Shown: positions 48,080 to 61,212 of the stretch, piece after piece
How the letters are laid out: each line of letters starts with the position of its first letter
Numbering within the stretch: the stretch's first letter is position 1
Origin: Physella acuta
Taxonomy: Eukaryota; Mollusca; Gastropoda; Physidae
Reading direction: 5' to 3'
NCBI RefSeq assembly: GCF_028476545.1
Contig: NW_026732774.1
Span: 112,001-176,000 of the forward strand
Length of the DNA: 64,000 nucleotides
Notes under the pieces: model-generated
What the model was told of the DNA's origin: nothing
Database searches by the model: none
What the model saw: only the letters and a program-made list of their open reading frames with translations
Made by a program: the position numbers and the translations under genes

Positions 48080-48401
48080 ATATATACATTACATTTAAAA
48101 TAAATAGCTTAAAATATGAAATAATATATATTCATATAAAAACATCCACGTTTCGCATAAAACATATTAAAGTAGTTTAAAAAAACATATTAAAGTAGTT
48201 TAGCAAGCTCTGCTCGAAATTAGAAACTTTACATTGTTATTAGATCTATATCTTTAATTACCGAGTATTGCAGACTAATATTTTTATGAGTTTTTTTTTT
48301 AATTAAAATAATTATTAATATGTGTGCATGGAGCTGAAGAGCCGCATCTTGACCTCAAAAGAGCCGCATGCGGCTCGCGAGCCGCAGGTTGCCGACCCCT
48401 G
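47895..48401. mobile_element. hAT-type non-autonomous element, caggggtcggcaacc family
   Basis: Terminal inverted repeats caggggtcggcaacc / ggttgccgacccctg with a perfect 8-bp target-site duplication agctatgc. Internal ends have GCGGCTC/GAGCCGC motifs; the centre holds a (TA)n tract at 47,999-48,087. No transposase. Confidence 0.95.
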
Positions 48402-48601
48402 AGCTATGCCGAAACAATTTTAATTTAATCAACCTATTTATTTGAACTTAGTAGATCTAACTAAGTAACTACTAACTAGTCTGATTTAATCTCAGTGAGA
48501 TCTTTAGAATAGAATTAGAATCGTTATTTTTTTAACGTGAATAATAATTAATAATGTATTTATTATAGAAAGAAAATAACTTTAAAATAAGAAATTAGAA
48601 A

Positions 48602-48983
48602 ATGGTTCGAGTTTCTGTGCAAATACAAAGCGATGATGGAAGTTGCAAGCAATGGGCAATCGTAGAACTACAAGGAGATCTTGAGACAAGACACCCTGTA
48701 CCGTTGAGTGGGAAATTTATTGGAGATCTACACTTTACACTTAAGGATTCACCAGTGCTAATAATTGGTCACCACATTCTCCATGGTAAAGTGTTGAATC
48801 TTGAGAAACCTCTGGCAGTGTTAGTAAAGACGACAGAAAGCAGTGGGGACGCGGCTATGGAAACAGACGATGCAGCAGAATCGAGGAAAACTTGTTATGA
48901 TGTCAAGGCAATCATCAAAAAAAAAGATTCTTTTCAAAACAAGACCCAAACCTATAATTGCTCATGTGCCAAAAAAACTGTAG
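48602..48983 (+). CDS. CHTF8: CTF8-like protein (CHTF8), intronless; one-base shift near C terminus
   Basis: Reads MVRVSVQIQSDDGSCKQWAI, VELQGDLETRHPVPLSGKFI, GDLHFTLKDSPVLIIGHHIL and HGKVLNLEKPLAVLVK, a close match to human CTF8 (LQGEIE, GDLHY, PVLIVGHHILYGKI, LEKPFAVLVK). CTF8 is a small subunit of the Ctf18-RFC clamp loader needed for sister chromatid cohesion (family knowledge). After VKAII the frame runs through nine A's. Counting eight instead gives KKKILFKTRPKPII and VPKKL with a stop at 48,983, matching the human end; as written, the frame runs on to 49,054. It could be a functional gene with a homopolymer error or a recent retrocopy. No introns are visible. An RPL32 retrocopy lies 3 kb away on the same strand, which favours retroposition. 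Confidence 0.75.
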
Positions 48984-49289
48984 TTTTTTTTGTGTACAGT
49001 GGACAGGGGGACTTTTTTTTATTTTGTATGAATAATTTGAATGTGCTCTGTTAGTGTTTTGGGTATCTCTTGTCATATTTGTTAAGTTATTGATGCAATC
49101 TCAATATATTTAGTGATTCTCAATTTAAAAAAAATTAAAATATCTAAAATGTGTGAAAACTAAAAAAAAAAAAACAACCTCTCTGATCATTCAGACTCAT
49201 TAATAAGTTGTTGATATCTAAGTACTTCAGTATATTTACAAGGTAAAAAAAAAACAACCTCTCTGTGATAAAAAAATAATGATCTCGTC

Positions 49290-50345
49290 CGAAAGCTTTA
49301 ACGGGACAGAAATGAACAACACAACTAAACAATACAGACCTTACTCACTACACTTCACGATCTACCATAAGGACAAATCAACGGTACACTCGCATGGGTT
49401 CCCCCTGCACTCGAAAACGACACCCTGCTCAAAGCTCTAAGAATAATTAGCAAAACAGAACCATCAGTCAAAACAATCCCACACACCAACAATCGAAGAT
49501 TTACCATCTTCACAGATAACCCGTCAATCATCCCTCACTACATCAAGTTCAACTACAAAAACAAATCTATTAACATTCTCATAGCCATCCCAGGAAGAAA
49601 ACAAGCATGCCAAACATGCGCATCCACACAACACTGGACAAATCAGTGTCACCTAACAAATCAAGACTCGCCACGACAGGAAACTCCGGACGCACCAACA
49701 ACCGAAAATACAACAAACCTGACAACAAGCTGCAGCAGAAACACCCAACCACCAGCTGGTCTCAACAAAGAAATAGTCACCGGACCGGCGAGGAAACGTC
49801 AGCAGCAATTACCAAGACACAGCTACATCAACTCCCACCACTACGCCACAACCCGGAAAAATCAGCGCTAAAATAAACACGAAAGATACATCTAGCACCG
49901 GCAAAGCCAAGCCATTTTTAGTAACAGGAACAGAATCGCTCCATTCAAAAAGGAAAAAAATAAGTGACAGCCCCTTATTAAAGAAAGGTAGAGTAACAAA
50001 AACAGCAAAGACTAATGAGCTTATGACCTGCAGCAGCTGCTACAAGATGTGCAACAGCCTAGAAGAGTATGTAAAACATTACAAACAACACCCGAAGAAT
50101 ACAGTATGCGGACTCTGCAATATACAGATTACACGCGAACAAGCAATCACGCAAATGCACGCACGGAGACTGAAACTTTCCAATGCACCATCTGTGAAAC
50201 ATTTTTCCTTTCAGAGGATTCTTGGGACAGTCACTGCGAGGAAATACACTCTGAAACGGGGGATGGTACCAATTACTACTCAGCTTACTTCAGCAAAAAA
50301 AAATTGTTTGGCATATTATGATTTTTTAGAATATTGCAAACAAAA
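49290..50345 (+). mobile_element. Broken ORF with CCHC knuckle and C2H2-like fingers, LINE ORF1-like
   Basis: One frame reads ENDTLLKALRIISKTEPSVK, then RRFTIFTDNPSIIPHYIKFN and IPGRKQACQTCASTQHWTNQ with C, a CX2CX4HX4C zinc knuckle preceded by an RRM-like segment, as in many LINE ORF1 proteins. Farther on, in other frames, are MTCSSCYKMCNSLEEYVKHY (C2H2-like) and FQCTICETFFLSEDSWDSHC with EEIH, a C2H2 finger. At least two frame breaks. No reverse transcriptase was seen, so the family is undetermined. Confidence 0.55.
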
Positions 50346-50694
50346 ATCGAGACCCAGTCTAGGTGGTCAAAAGTATATACACAAGTAAGCTTGATTGTGT
50401 AATGGTTTCTTGCATTCTGTTTATTTTTATGATTTTTTGTATGTATATTATTATTTTTGAAAACATTCCATTTTATAGCTATGCAATTCTTTAGTATGTT
50501 TTATTTAAATAATAATTAAGATACGCAATTGCTTTTTAAGTTCCTTTTTAAGTACGTACCTAACTATTTAAAACTATTGAACTATGCCATCTTTCACACT
50601 AAAGCTTATGTAGATTTTTAACTTGTTTTCTATGCAACAGAGTGTGTTCGTTACTGTAGAAGTGTAGAACAATAGCTGCTGTAATATACCTGTT

Positions 50695-51145
50695 TTTATT
50701 TTACAAAATCACAATCAAGATGCACGGAAAACATTATTTATATAAAAAAACGCATTTGTTTTGTTTGGTCGGAATTGGCCCCAAAAAAAAACGCAACCCC
50801 CCTCCCCACTCATTGTTTCACGGTCTAGCGGCATAGTAGTTCCGCACATAGCGCTGGTTTTTATTTCGCAGCAATGTCGGTTAAATATAGCTTGTATTTA
50901 AAAAAAAAAGTTTCAAGGGAGGTAATTGTGGAATTATATTTCAAAAAATAAGCAAACCGAAACAATCACTAATTTTAATTCGCAAAAATTCAACTAAAAC
51001 AAAATATTTAAATAAGTAATGTCACAATATAGAATAATTTGCAAATTGATACAATTTATATCTTTGACAGAAAAAAAAATATAAATCTCAGCTGTATTAA
51101 AAATCATGAACACTAAACTTTTTTAATATATATTTAATATAAATT
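50695..51145 (+). repeat. Diverged 450-bp direct repeat, copy 2
   Basis: Partner of 47,315-47,770, about 3.4 kb apart. Similarity starts at ttttacaaaatcacaatcaa and ends around aatatatatttaatataaat. Confidence 0.85.
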
Positions 51146-51259
51146 AGGTAAAGAAAAATTGTCCTTGTTATTAGTTGATCTAGTATTTTTTCAAAATTAT
51201 TTTTCAACCTCTCAAAAGCAATAAACTGTGAAGTCAATGTCAATATTATTACTTTAAAA

Positions 51260-53395
51260 AAACACTTTTCAAAAGCAAAACTTAGATCAGTGGTTCCCAA
51301 CCTTTTGCGAGTGGCGACCCCCTTTCATAAAACATAAGTGACCCGCGACCCCCATATAATTAACAAGTCGAAATGACTAAATAAAATAATAAGCACTAAA
51401 TTAATATGATCTAGTAGACTTTCAATATGAATTATTCTTGATAACTGTTTTAATACGATAAGCAAAATTACATGCTATTAACAAGCATTAACTAGCATTA
51501 ACAATTAAATGTTGCAAATTTAAGAATTCATCTTGTTATTCAACGGCAATGCTGGTAACATCAAGGAAAGCAGAGGAAGGGTAACAATACAGATTCTTCT
51601 TCTTTCAGCTCGGCGAAAATAACGCCGCAGTTCGTTGTCAAGAGATTCAAGATGCACAGAATCCTTTAAAATTTTTATCTATCACACCACACTGCAGAGT
51701 TTCTAAAACATGGCAGTATTTCAAATATTTATTTTTCCTCGCCAATTTTGCAGCTTTGATAAAAATGCCAAGAGATTATCATGAAAAGAGATAATATTCG
51801 TTCCTTTATCAGGTTAAGCTTTTGTTGATGTTCGAATATATCTGCTAGGTATGATACTCTCTCCAACCACACCATGTCGTTAAAGTATATCAAAAGGTCT
51901 TGTTTCCTTGCACTTCCAAGAACATCTTGATTTCATCTTTCAATATCATCTTTCAATTCAAAAGCACTATTGACATTTCCTATTGACAGCCAGCGTATTG
52001 AAGTGTAGAACCTCGAGATCTTTATTCTTGTCTTTGCACAGTTCTTGAAACAGACAGGTGTTTAGGGCTCCAGATTTAATATGATTTACGACTTTTATTA
52101 GCAATGGAGTCGGATAAGTCTTGCTGGCGAGGGCATATGTGAATCATGCAGTGGATTCCCTTTCATTAGGGAGCAAAATCTTTTACCTTTTACTTTTTTT
52201 CTGAAATCCCCATTTTGACCCAAACACGACGCACCATACGTACAAGCTCCACAGCCGTTTTCCCATTTTAATCCTCCATTTTCAAAAAAACATATTTATT
52301 TCTCCATGATATCTTCACAAAACATCAACTCTTATTTGCTAACATCTGAATGAATATATTTCACAAAGACAAGCAACTGCGAACACGAACTCACGTCTGT
52401 CGATTCGTCAACTTGAAAATCAAACAATGGTGAAAGCTTGATTTCATTCTAAATTTGTCTTTTAACATAAGCCGCTGCATAGTATTATTAGACAGAGATA
52501 TTTGTTGCATCTTTACTGCACTGGAATCCCCAAGAATTAATTTTACCATCTTCAGCATACATAGTTTGATGAGATTTTCTCCTTTGTGTGAGCGGTTTTT
52601 TGCTTGGCAATTTCTAATACTTCTTCATATGATGCTTGCACTAATGCTGTGTTTTCTTGGTGAAAACGTTCTGTTCGATCAAGTCTCTGACGTTTGCAAC
52701 TAGCTTCATGACGACGAAAGAACTACATATCTTTGTTGGTGTGTTCCGAATGACTCATCTCAAAGTGACGTTTGGAAGTTTTCATAGACTCCTGACTAAG
52801 AACAACTTTGCACAGTACAAATTGTTTATTCTCTATTCCATTTCCAGTGATGTTAGTAATGCCGAATTTCAAATATTTTTCTAAATATTTGTTTTTTATT
52901 CATTGCTAGAGTTTAGTCTACCAGTTGGTGACCCCCCAGAAAGCCCTTTACGACCCCCTTGGGGGTCGCGACCCCCAGGTTGGGAACCCATGACTTAGAT
53001 TGTAAAGAAGAGGAACAAGAAATTTATTAGACACCAATCTGACAGATATGGCAAAGTCAAGGCAAACTGGCGAAAACCCAAGGGTATTGACAACAAAGTA
53101 AGGAGGAGGTCAAGGGTCAATATAAAATGCCAAACATTGGTTATGGTACCTGGAAGAAATGCAAGCACCTCTGTCCTGATGGCTTCATAAAGTTTTTGGT
53201 TCATAATGTTAGGGAGCTGGAAGTATTGTTGATGCAAAACCGCACTTTCTCTGCTGAAATTGCACACAATGTCTCAAGTAAGAAGCGTAAAGATATTGTT
53301 GAGCGTGCCCAGCAACTAGCTATTAAAGTGACAAATCCAAATGCCCGTCTTCGCTCTAAGGAGGATGAATAAACTGGCAGCTTGGTTAAATTAAT
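51260..53395 (+). pseudogene. RPL32: RPL32 processed pseudogene, split by a hAT transposon
   Basis: After the transposon the sequence reads [35 protein letters not shown], one missing base, then [40 protein letters not shown] and [20 protein letters not shown] with RLRSKEDE and stop at 53,372. It is unmistakably ribosomal protein L32 and intronless. A few N-terminal codons (cacttttcaaaagcaaaac) lie before the transposon at 51,264-51,287. An AATAAA follows the stop at about 53,391 and a (TA)n tract begins where the poly-A would be. Large-subunit ribosomal protein genes commonly give such retrocopies. Confidence 0.9.
51288..52992 (-). mobile_element. hAT transposon (Buster/ZBED5-like), degraded transposase
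   Basis: Ends cagtggttcccaacc / ggttgggaacccatg, with 8-bp target-site duplication acttagat at 51,280-51,287 and 52,993-53,000. The minus strand from about 52,885 reads EKYLKFGITNITGNGIENKQ, FVLCKVVLSQESMKTSKRHF and EMSHSEHTNKDM, then KRQRLDRTERFHQENTALVQ and ASYEEVLEIAKQKTAHTKEK. That is the N-terminal CxxC...H region and following core of hAT transposases related to ZBED5 and FAM200. Farther in, KSSFHHCLIFKLTNRQT matches the DEST region. Many stops; inactive. Confidence 0.92.
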
Positions 53396-53399
53396 AAAC

Positions 53400-53521
<122 letters not shown>

Positions 53522-53848
53522 CCTCTCAAAAGATAACACCACCCTCAACCCATTTGGTATCCAATTAGAATCTACTATGCATCTCTGTTTTTTCGCTTTC
53601 TACCTTTTATTTACATATCGTTAATATTTTCTATTAATTTCTCACGCTGTTTATATTGAAAAAAAAATTCTCAACAAAACTGAAAAACATTTAAGACTAT
53701 TACTATTATGGTAAAAAAAAAACATGTTTTTATTTCTTTATTTCTGATTATATTCATTTGAACTGTTGATCTTTATTTTAATAATGTTCACCATTATGTT
53801 CATGCAATGATAATTTTTATTAATGTTTAAACTATGTCAAATTCTAAG

Positions 53849-54084
53849 CAGAGGCGTAGCGACCCTTTCCGGCGCCCGGGGACAAACTTTTCGATTTGCA
53901 CTCCCCCCCCCCCTCAAGATTTGGATTTGCACCCCCCCCTCAAACTTTCGATTTGCACCCCCCCCCCCCTTAAACTTTCAATTTACACCCCCCTCAACCT
54001 TTCAATTTATTTTTCCAACCCATTTTGGCGCCCCCTAAGGTCGGCGCCCGGGGACATATGTCCCCCCCGCTCGCTACGCTACTG
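53849..54084. mobile_element. hAT-type MITE, cagaggcgtag family
   Basis: Ends CAGAGGCGTAGC / GCTACGCTACTG, internal C-rich units (ctttcgatttgcaccccc), perfect 8-bp target-site duplication attctaag. Orientation opposite to the 31-kb copy. Confidence 0.93.
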
Positions 54085-54213
54085 ATTCTAAGCACACACA
54101 CATTTGTATATTATGTTGATGTAAATATTTCTATTTGAAAATAAAGGTATTAAAAAAAATAACACTTCATATGCAGGGGTCTCTGAAGCAGATGAGCTCT
54201 ACTTCATCTACCC

Positions 54214-54345
54214 CAGGGGTTGGCAACCTGTGGCTCAGGTGCTGCATGCGGCTCCTTTGATGTCAAGATGCAGCTCTCGAGTTCCATGTGCAAATATTAT
54301 TAATTATACTTTTTTTTTCAAAAACTCATGCAATGTACTCGGCAA
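54214..54345. mobile_element. Truncated hAT element end, caggggttggcaacc family
   Basis: Begins caggggttggcaacctgtgg and matches the right end of the element at 47,895-48,401 (gctgcatgcggctc, gttccatgtgcaaatatta). The other end is missing. Confidence 0.8.
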
Positions 54346-54937
54346 GGTACGATACAATAAAAAATATAAACAACGAGCCGACCCGCGGCATATCATACGC
54401 CGCTATTTAGTTGTTTTTTTTTTCTACTTTTCAGTTATTCATAATTTGTGAATTCGACACTACCAACGCTGCCACTGAAAATATTTCTTTAAAACACTAT
54501 AAGTAGCTCGTTAAGGACGATAACCCCACCCTCCTTCCCCACACCCTCAACTTAGTTACCCCCCCCCCTACGTTTAAAATAGTTTCAAACAAATTATCTG
54601 CCCCTAATAGTCGTCACTAAACCCGGCTCTGTTTGTAAACATTTAGAGAGAACCACAGCTCACCAGACCATGTAGGGGTGGGGGTGGTAGGGAGCGCGTT
54701 TACAGCTTGTTTTCTAGCGTCTCTCAGAAGAGAATTATATATATAGATGCTATTCAATAAAAAAAAAACTCTCTGTGATTAAAAAAATGTTACATACATT
54801 ATTATGTACAACGCTTTAAAATATTGCATCCCTAGCAGGCTGTGGTACAAATTTCCGCTAGGGATCACTAACAAAAGGAACGAACGGAAATGCATGTATG
54901 AAATGGTTACATCTTATTGTGTTTTAAATAGTATATG

Positions 54938-55999
<1,062 letters not shown>

Positions 56000-56000
<1 letters not shown>

Positions 56001-56185
56001 CTAATAGGGCAAGGGATGGTGTGGTCAGCGCTATGCCTAGTCGCATTTACTTTATCTAACGCGAGTTAGGTGCACATCAGAGCTGGGTGGACTCAGGGAC
56101 GTTCTACTGACTTGAACACGGATTCGAACTCGAGACTTTCGGGTTAGTAGTCTATCGATGTTCCGCTAGCCCACGCCGGGGATGG
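56000..56185 (-). mobile_element. tRNA-derived SINE
   Basis: The minus strand starts ggcgtgggctagcggaaca with A-box-like and B-box-like (gagttcgaatccg) segments, then the shared core gtccctgagtccacccagct and a tail ending gaccacaccatccctt. Best copy of the family in the window. Confidence 0.75.
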
Positions 56186-56189
56186 GGGG

Positions 56190-57300
56190 GGGGGGGGGGA
56201 TAACATCCTCAGTTACTATTATGCTTGAGACCCGATACAATGAGTCCACACATTAAATATCACTTCTCGTTTGAAGAAGATTTTTGTGACTTTATTTGAA
56301 ACTTGTGTTTGGTCACAACAAAAAATAAAATAAAATTCCTAGTTACAAATCAAATAAATGTGTCAGCATCACTTTGGTGAAAAGAAACATAATACAATGT
56401 AGTTTCCATTGTTTAATTTCAAAGTTCTTGAGAACTAAGATGTGAAATAGATACCGAGTGTTAATGTCAGAACCGGTGTGTATTACTTCAACATCAAACA
56501 GGATGTCTAGACATTTTAATTTAATTTTTTTTTTAATTGTTAAATTTTATTTTTATTTTATAAACTTTTTACCATCTTGTATAATTATGGAATGTAAGGG
56601 GAAGTATTTTAATAGGGCATAAAAATCGATTTTTACAAATCGCGACGTTTTTTACATCATTGCTATATCGGAATCCGGGAAAAGCCTAGTTTTGTTATCT
56701 TGTCTGTATGTGTGTGTATCTGTATTCGTGTTTGTGTGTGTTTGTGTGTGTTAATGTTTGCGTGTGTGAACTCGATATCTGAAGTACTTTTTAGCTAGGT
56801 GTACGAAATTACATACAAAGGTAAAAGTTCCAACACATATTTTCTATCAGCTTTTGAGCGATTTCCGATAATCGGAATTAGTGCTATCACTGACTAATAT
56901 ACGAAAAAGATAAGGAGATCTCACTCCCGCTCTTTCTTTCAACATTTACAACGTCACAGAACACGAATCGCTAACCCTTTAATTTCATCGAGTTTTGTAA
57001 CAAGTCTACACCATTCCAAGATTGTATCGGATAGCATACTGTTGTGAAAATGATTAAAAGTATTGTGTTTGGTGATATTATTTTATAAGTAATACAGATC
57101 TCTCTTCTTCACAATTACAAAATATTTCTATTTTAATGATCTCCTGTAAAGTATATCATGACAACACCGATACAACGTTGTGTTTTGATTTTATTATAAG
57201 TTTTGTTTTCTTATGTCACAGCGTCGGTCTAGTTGGTTATAATAAAACCGTGCAACCCAATTCTCAACAATGTCTAGTGGAGCTTTTTTTTTCCTAACAT
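56190..57300. other. Non-coding sequence
   Basis: AT-rich with a (GT)n-like stretch near 56,705-56,760. No gene recognised. Confidence 0.55.
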
Positions 57301-57775
57301 TCCAGGTAAGTGTATCTCTGATGACAACACAAGAATGTATCATTTTATGTATACTTTTACATCATATTCTAGTAAAGCACAGGTGTGGCATCCCACCTGT
57401 CAGGTGTGGCATCCCATCTGTCAGGTGCTGCACCGGCGCAGGGAACATCAGCATCCTAGAGTTGACAAACAGTGGGTTGAAGCACAGGTTGTACCACCGC
57501 GTGACAACCAGGCTGCAGAGATCCAACACGGCCAACCCGGTGAAGCTGATGTTCATGGTGCTGCTGTAGCCCTGTCGGTGGAAGATGATGATGTTGATGA
57601 GGTTGGTGGCGATGCCTAACATGGCGAAGAGACTGCTGAGGAAAACGAGGTTGACGACCTCGAAGACCTGATGCGCATCGTCGCTAAACGTGGCAAATAA
57701 CGTCGTGTTTTCCGCATCCGCTTTTTCACCGTTTGTTCCTGGTTGGACAAAAACTATTGAAGCAAATCCAAAAAG
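57300..57775 (-). pseudogene. Decayed class A receptor, N terminus to TM3
   Basis: Reads SDDAHQVFEVVNLVFLSSLF, AMLGIATNLINIIIFHRQG (TM1), NISFTGLAVLDLCSLVVTRW (TM2) and PHLCFTRI before TM3, then a stop and decayed sequence with faint TVYI similarity. A ten-residue stretch (HLTDGMP/HLTGGMP) is duplicated before the TM3 Cys. No initiating Met was found. Closest in the window to the intact receptor at 43.4 kb. Confidence 0.85.
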
Positions 57776-59340
57776 TAAAGCAGGCTGAAATCGGAGTCAA
57801 TGGCTTCAATGGCGCATAACCAGTTTACACGTATACTTAATTGTGTTGGAGGGGATCCCTTTCAACACTAAAATTTAGAACGAAGAAAAAGACCAACGCC
57901 ATCACCAAGGCTACGGCTACAACTCCGTCTTAACTTCAAACCTTAGCTAACGTTTTTAATTTAAACAATTTAATTATCTTATACCCATATCCTGGTTGGT
58001 AAAATTATCCTTAAACCATCAATCCTAATTTTTTAAAAAGCCCCTGTCCATTTTCATGTCGTTCTTTCCCCACGGTTCCGCTTCATTAAACAAATAATTT
58101 AATTACCACCGTGAGTACCCGACCAATCTAGAAACTTTAATTACACTTGCACCAATTACTACCCCGTGAAACCCTTTCAAAATCATTACAGCTAATTACT
58201 CCTTTCTTTCTCCCCCCCCCCCTCTCCCCCCACCTCACGACGCTATGTAAATAGGACTACATTAACGACCACCTCTGCTAATATTGAATAACAACTTTTA
58301 AGTGCGCTGTTAAAAAACGCTTTTGGAAATCGATATGGGATCGATTACTCACCGTTACATTTTACTTACCGTCCTGCTGTCAGTTTTTCAACACAAGAAA
58401 AATATTTTAACACAATATTTCAATTGTTCATATAAGTACTTAATTTTTAAAATTTTTATTTTATTTGTTATAAAATTTAAAACATTCTTTTTTTTTTGTT
58501 TATTTTTGTTTATTTTTTTATTTTTTTTTATTTTACACAATTGTTTAAGGGGGGAGAAAAATAGCAGAATAAAACAAATAATAGAAAATAGAATTATTAA
58601 ACATCTTTTAACACTGTAATCAACACAGTCTAGGTAACCAGTAATAATGTTAAAATTAATCACTAAATTAAACTTGTACTGTAAGTATTTATGTCACATT
58701 TAACCTAAATTTTATTTAGCTCACTTGTAAATACATTACATCAGTAATGGTTAATCAATAGTTTAATCTTGTGTAAATGGGATACTAGTAATGATTACGT
58801 ATTTAGAGAGTGAGTCATGTCCCTTGAATAAATGTTAATTGAAATATTAGCGTTTTGCTGTTGGTTATAAATATAGGCAAAAGTGTGTTTTTTTAAGACG
58901 AGAATGTGTGACTGTTTCCTGAAGGTGAAGGACAAAGTTATTTATAAAAGAAACGTTACTGGACTTCGTATTTCTTCACATACAAAACTTACCAAGTAAA
59001 AACTATGCAAAATTTGTGATGCTAAACTGCTTCACATATAAAGAGGAATATTGCATTGAATTATGAGCAGTTACAGTAAAGAAATGTGTTAAGAGAATAC
59101 ATGTAGTTAGTAATAATTAGGCTGATTTAGTTACAAAGATTCCATTGGTGTCCGCTCCATAATTCACAAGTCAAGGTAGTTATAAATACCACAGCACCAT
59201 GGTAAACTAGATTGAACTAAATGTTGAACTTGTCTACTTTTGTCTCTGTCTATTAGCGTGTCTAGTTATGTCTTGAGATGAACAGCTTCTTTTTGTTTAA
59301 CCACAAATTGAAACAGGTCAAGTAAATGTTTCAAACAGCG
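57776..59340. other. Non-coding sequence
   Basis: AT-rich; bases 57,845-57,935 match part of the dispersed repeat at 12,500-12,680 in inverted orientation. No gene recognised. Confidence 0.55.
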
Positions 59341-59344
59341 AACC

Positions 59345-59860
59345 TTTTAAGGTCTAACTACTTAAATTTTAGGTTATATGACAAATATTTTAGGTTTTTG
59401 CACTACAATTTTAGGTTTTCGAACTAAAATAATTTTTTTTTATGATTTGAGGTCTTAAGACATATATTTTAATTTTAGGTTTATAATATTAGGTTTTAGT
59501 TTTAGGCTTACAATATAAGGTTTTAGTTTTAGGTTTACAATATAAGGTTTTAGCTTTAGGTTTACAATATAAGGTTTTAGTTTTAGTTTTACAATATTAG
59601 GTTTTAGTTTTAGCATTACAATATTAGGTTTTAGTTTTAGCATTAAAATATTAGGTTTTAGCTTTAGGTTTACAATATAAAGTTTTAGTTTTACTTTTAC
59701 AATATTAGGTTTTAGTTTTAGGTTCACAACATTAGGTTTTAGTTTTAGCATTACAATATTAGGTTTTAGTTTTAGCATTACAATATTAGGTTTTAATTTC
59801 AGGTTACAATATTAGGTTTTAGTTTAACATTACAATATTAGGTTTTAGAGCTAAAACTTC
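59345..59860. repeat. Degenerate minisatellite, 28-30 bp unit
   Basis: About 16-18 units built on acaatattaggttttagttt. Open frames through it (LKLKPNIV repeats) are compositional. Confidence 0.88.
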
Positions 59861-60264
59861 GGTTATAGGACGCACGAATCATACATCAATGAATTTTTTT
59901 TGTTCGTTTCAAAATTTATATGCACTGACTGAGTGCAGGATGTTAGCTTAATTAATTGATTAATTAATTAGCCTCCCGTTTTGTTGGAGACCCGTAACAT
60001 GACGAATTTGAACAACGGACAGGAGGAGATAATTCTGTGTTTAAATTTTTCATGAGCTGAGGATGGATTGCCCCTCTGTTGAGGGGGGCGTGTGTGCGTC
60101 TGTGTGTATGTGAGTGGTGGGGGGGGGGGGAGTGTAAATATAGCGAGCATGATGTTCTAGCTCTGAACATGAGCAAATGATTGTTGGTTGGTTACGTGGA
60201 GTTTGGTGTAAGTGACTTGGGTTATATTGGGCTGGGCGTTGTTCACTGGTATTGTTGCGTTTGT

Positions 60265-60800
60265 TGACTTGGTAATGGTGACTTGGGTATTAGTGACTTG
60301 CTAGTGATGACTTCATAATGGCGACTGTATAATGTAGACTTTGTATTGATGACTAGGTAATGGTGACTTGGTAATGGTGGTTTAGAATTCCTGACTTAGG
60401 TATTAGTGACTTGGAATAGGATGCTTGGTATTGGTGAGTTGGTATTGGTGAGTTGGTGATGGTGACTTGGTATAGGTGACTTATTATTGGTGACTTGGTA
60501 TTGGTGACTTGGTAATGGTGACGTGGTATTGGTGACTTGGTAATGGTGACATGGTAATGGTGACTTGGTATTGGTGACGTGGTAATGGTGACTTGGTATT
60601 GGTGACTTGGTAATGGTGACATGGTATTGGTGACATGGTAATGGTGACATGGTAATGGTGACATGGTATTGGTGACTCGGTGTTGGTGACTTGGCTAGAG
60701 TGACTTGGGTATTGGTGACTTGATAATGGTGACTCGGTATTGGTAACCTGATAAAGGTGACTGAATAAGTATTGATGACTTTAGCTTTTATGAATCTCGT
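60265..60800. repeat. 14-bp minisatellite, about 35 copies
   Basis: Units gacttggtaatggt / gacttggtattggt with minor variants. Confidence 0.92.
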
Positions 60801-61148
60801 CATTGTTGACTTTGATAATGCTGACTTGTTTATTTCATACTTTTGGTATTGTTGGTTTAAATTTGTATTAACTTTTGCCCTATTGAATTTTTACCCCATT
60901 AATTAAAAGTACTCATCGACAGCGCATTTACTTTAGATTGTGTATATATGTGTGTGTGAGGGGGGGGGGGCACCATGATTTTTTCATTTTCCTCTTTCTT
61001 GCTTGTTATACCCCACACAAAACAATAGTAAATAAAATGAAGTAACATGCTATATCATCCCACCTTTTTCTGTTTACTTTTTTTGTTTTATATGTTTTTT
61101 TTTTTTAAATTGCAAAACTAAGTTTATACTGTATTGTTGACCTGTGTG

Positions 61149-61212
<64 letters not shown>

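Noticed and set aside
47315-51145. The paired direct repeats as LTRs of a retroelement
   Set aside because: No TG...CA ends, primer-binding site or polypurine tract recognised, and host-like CTF8 lies between them; no retroviral pol seen.
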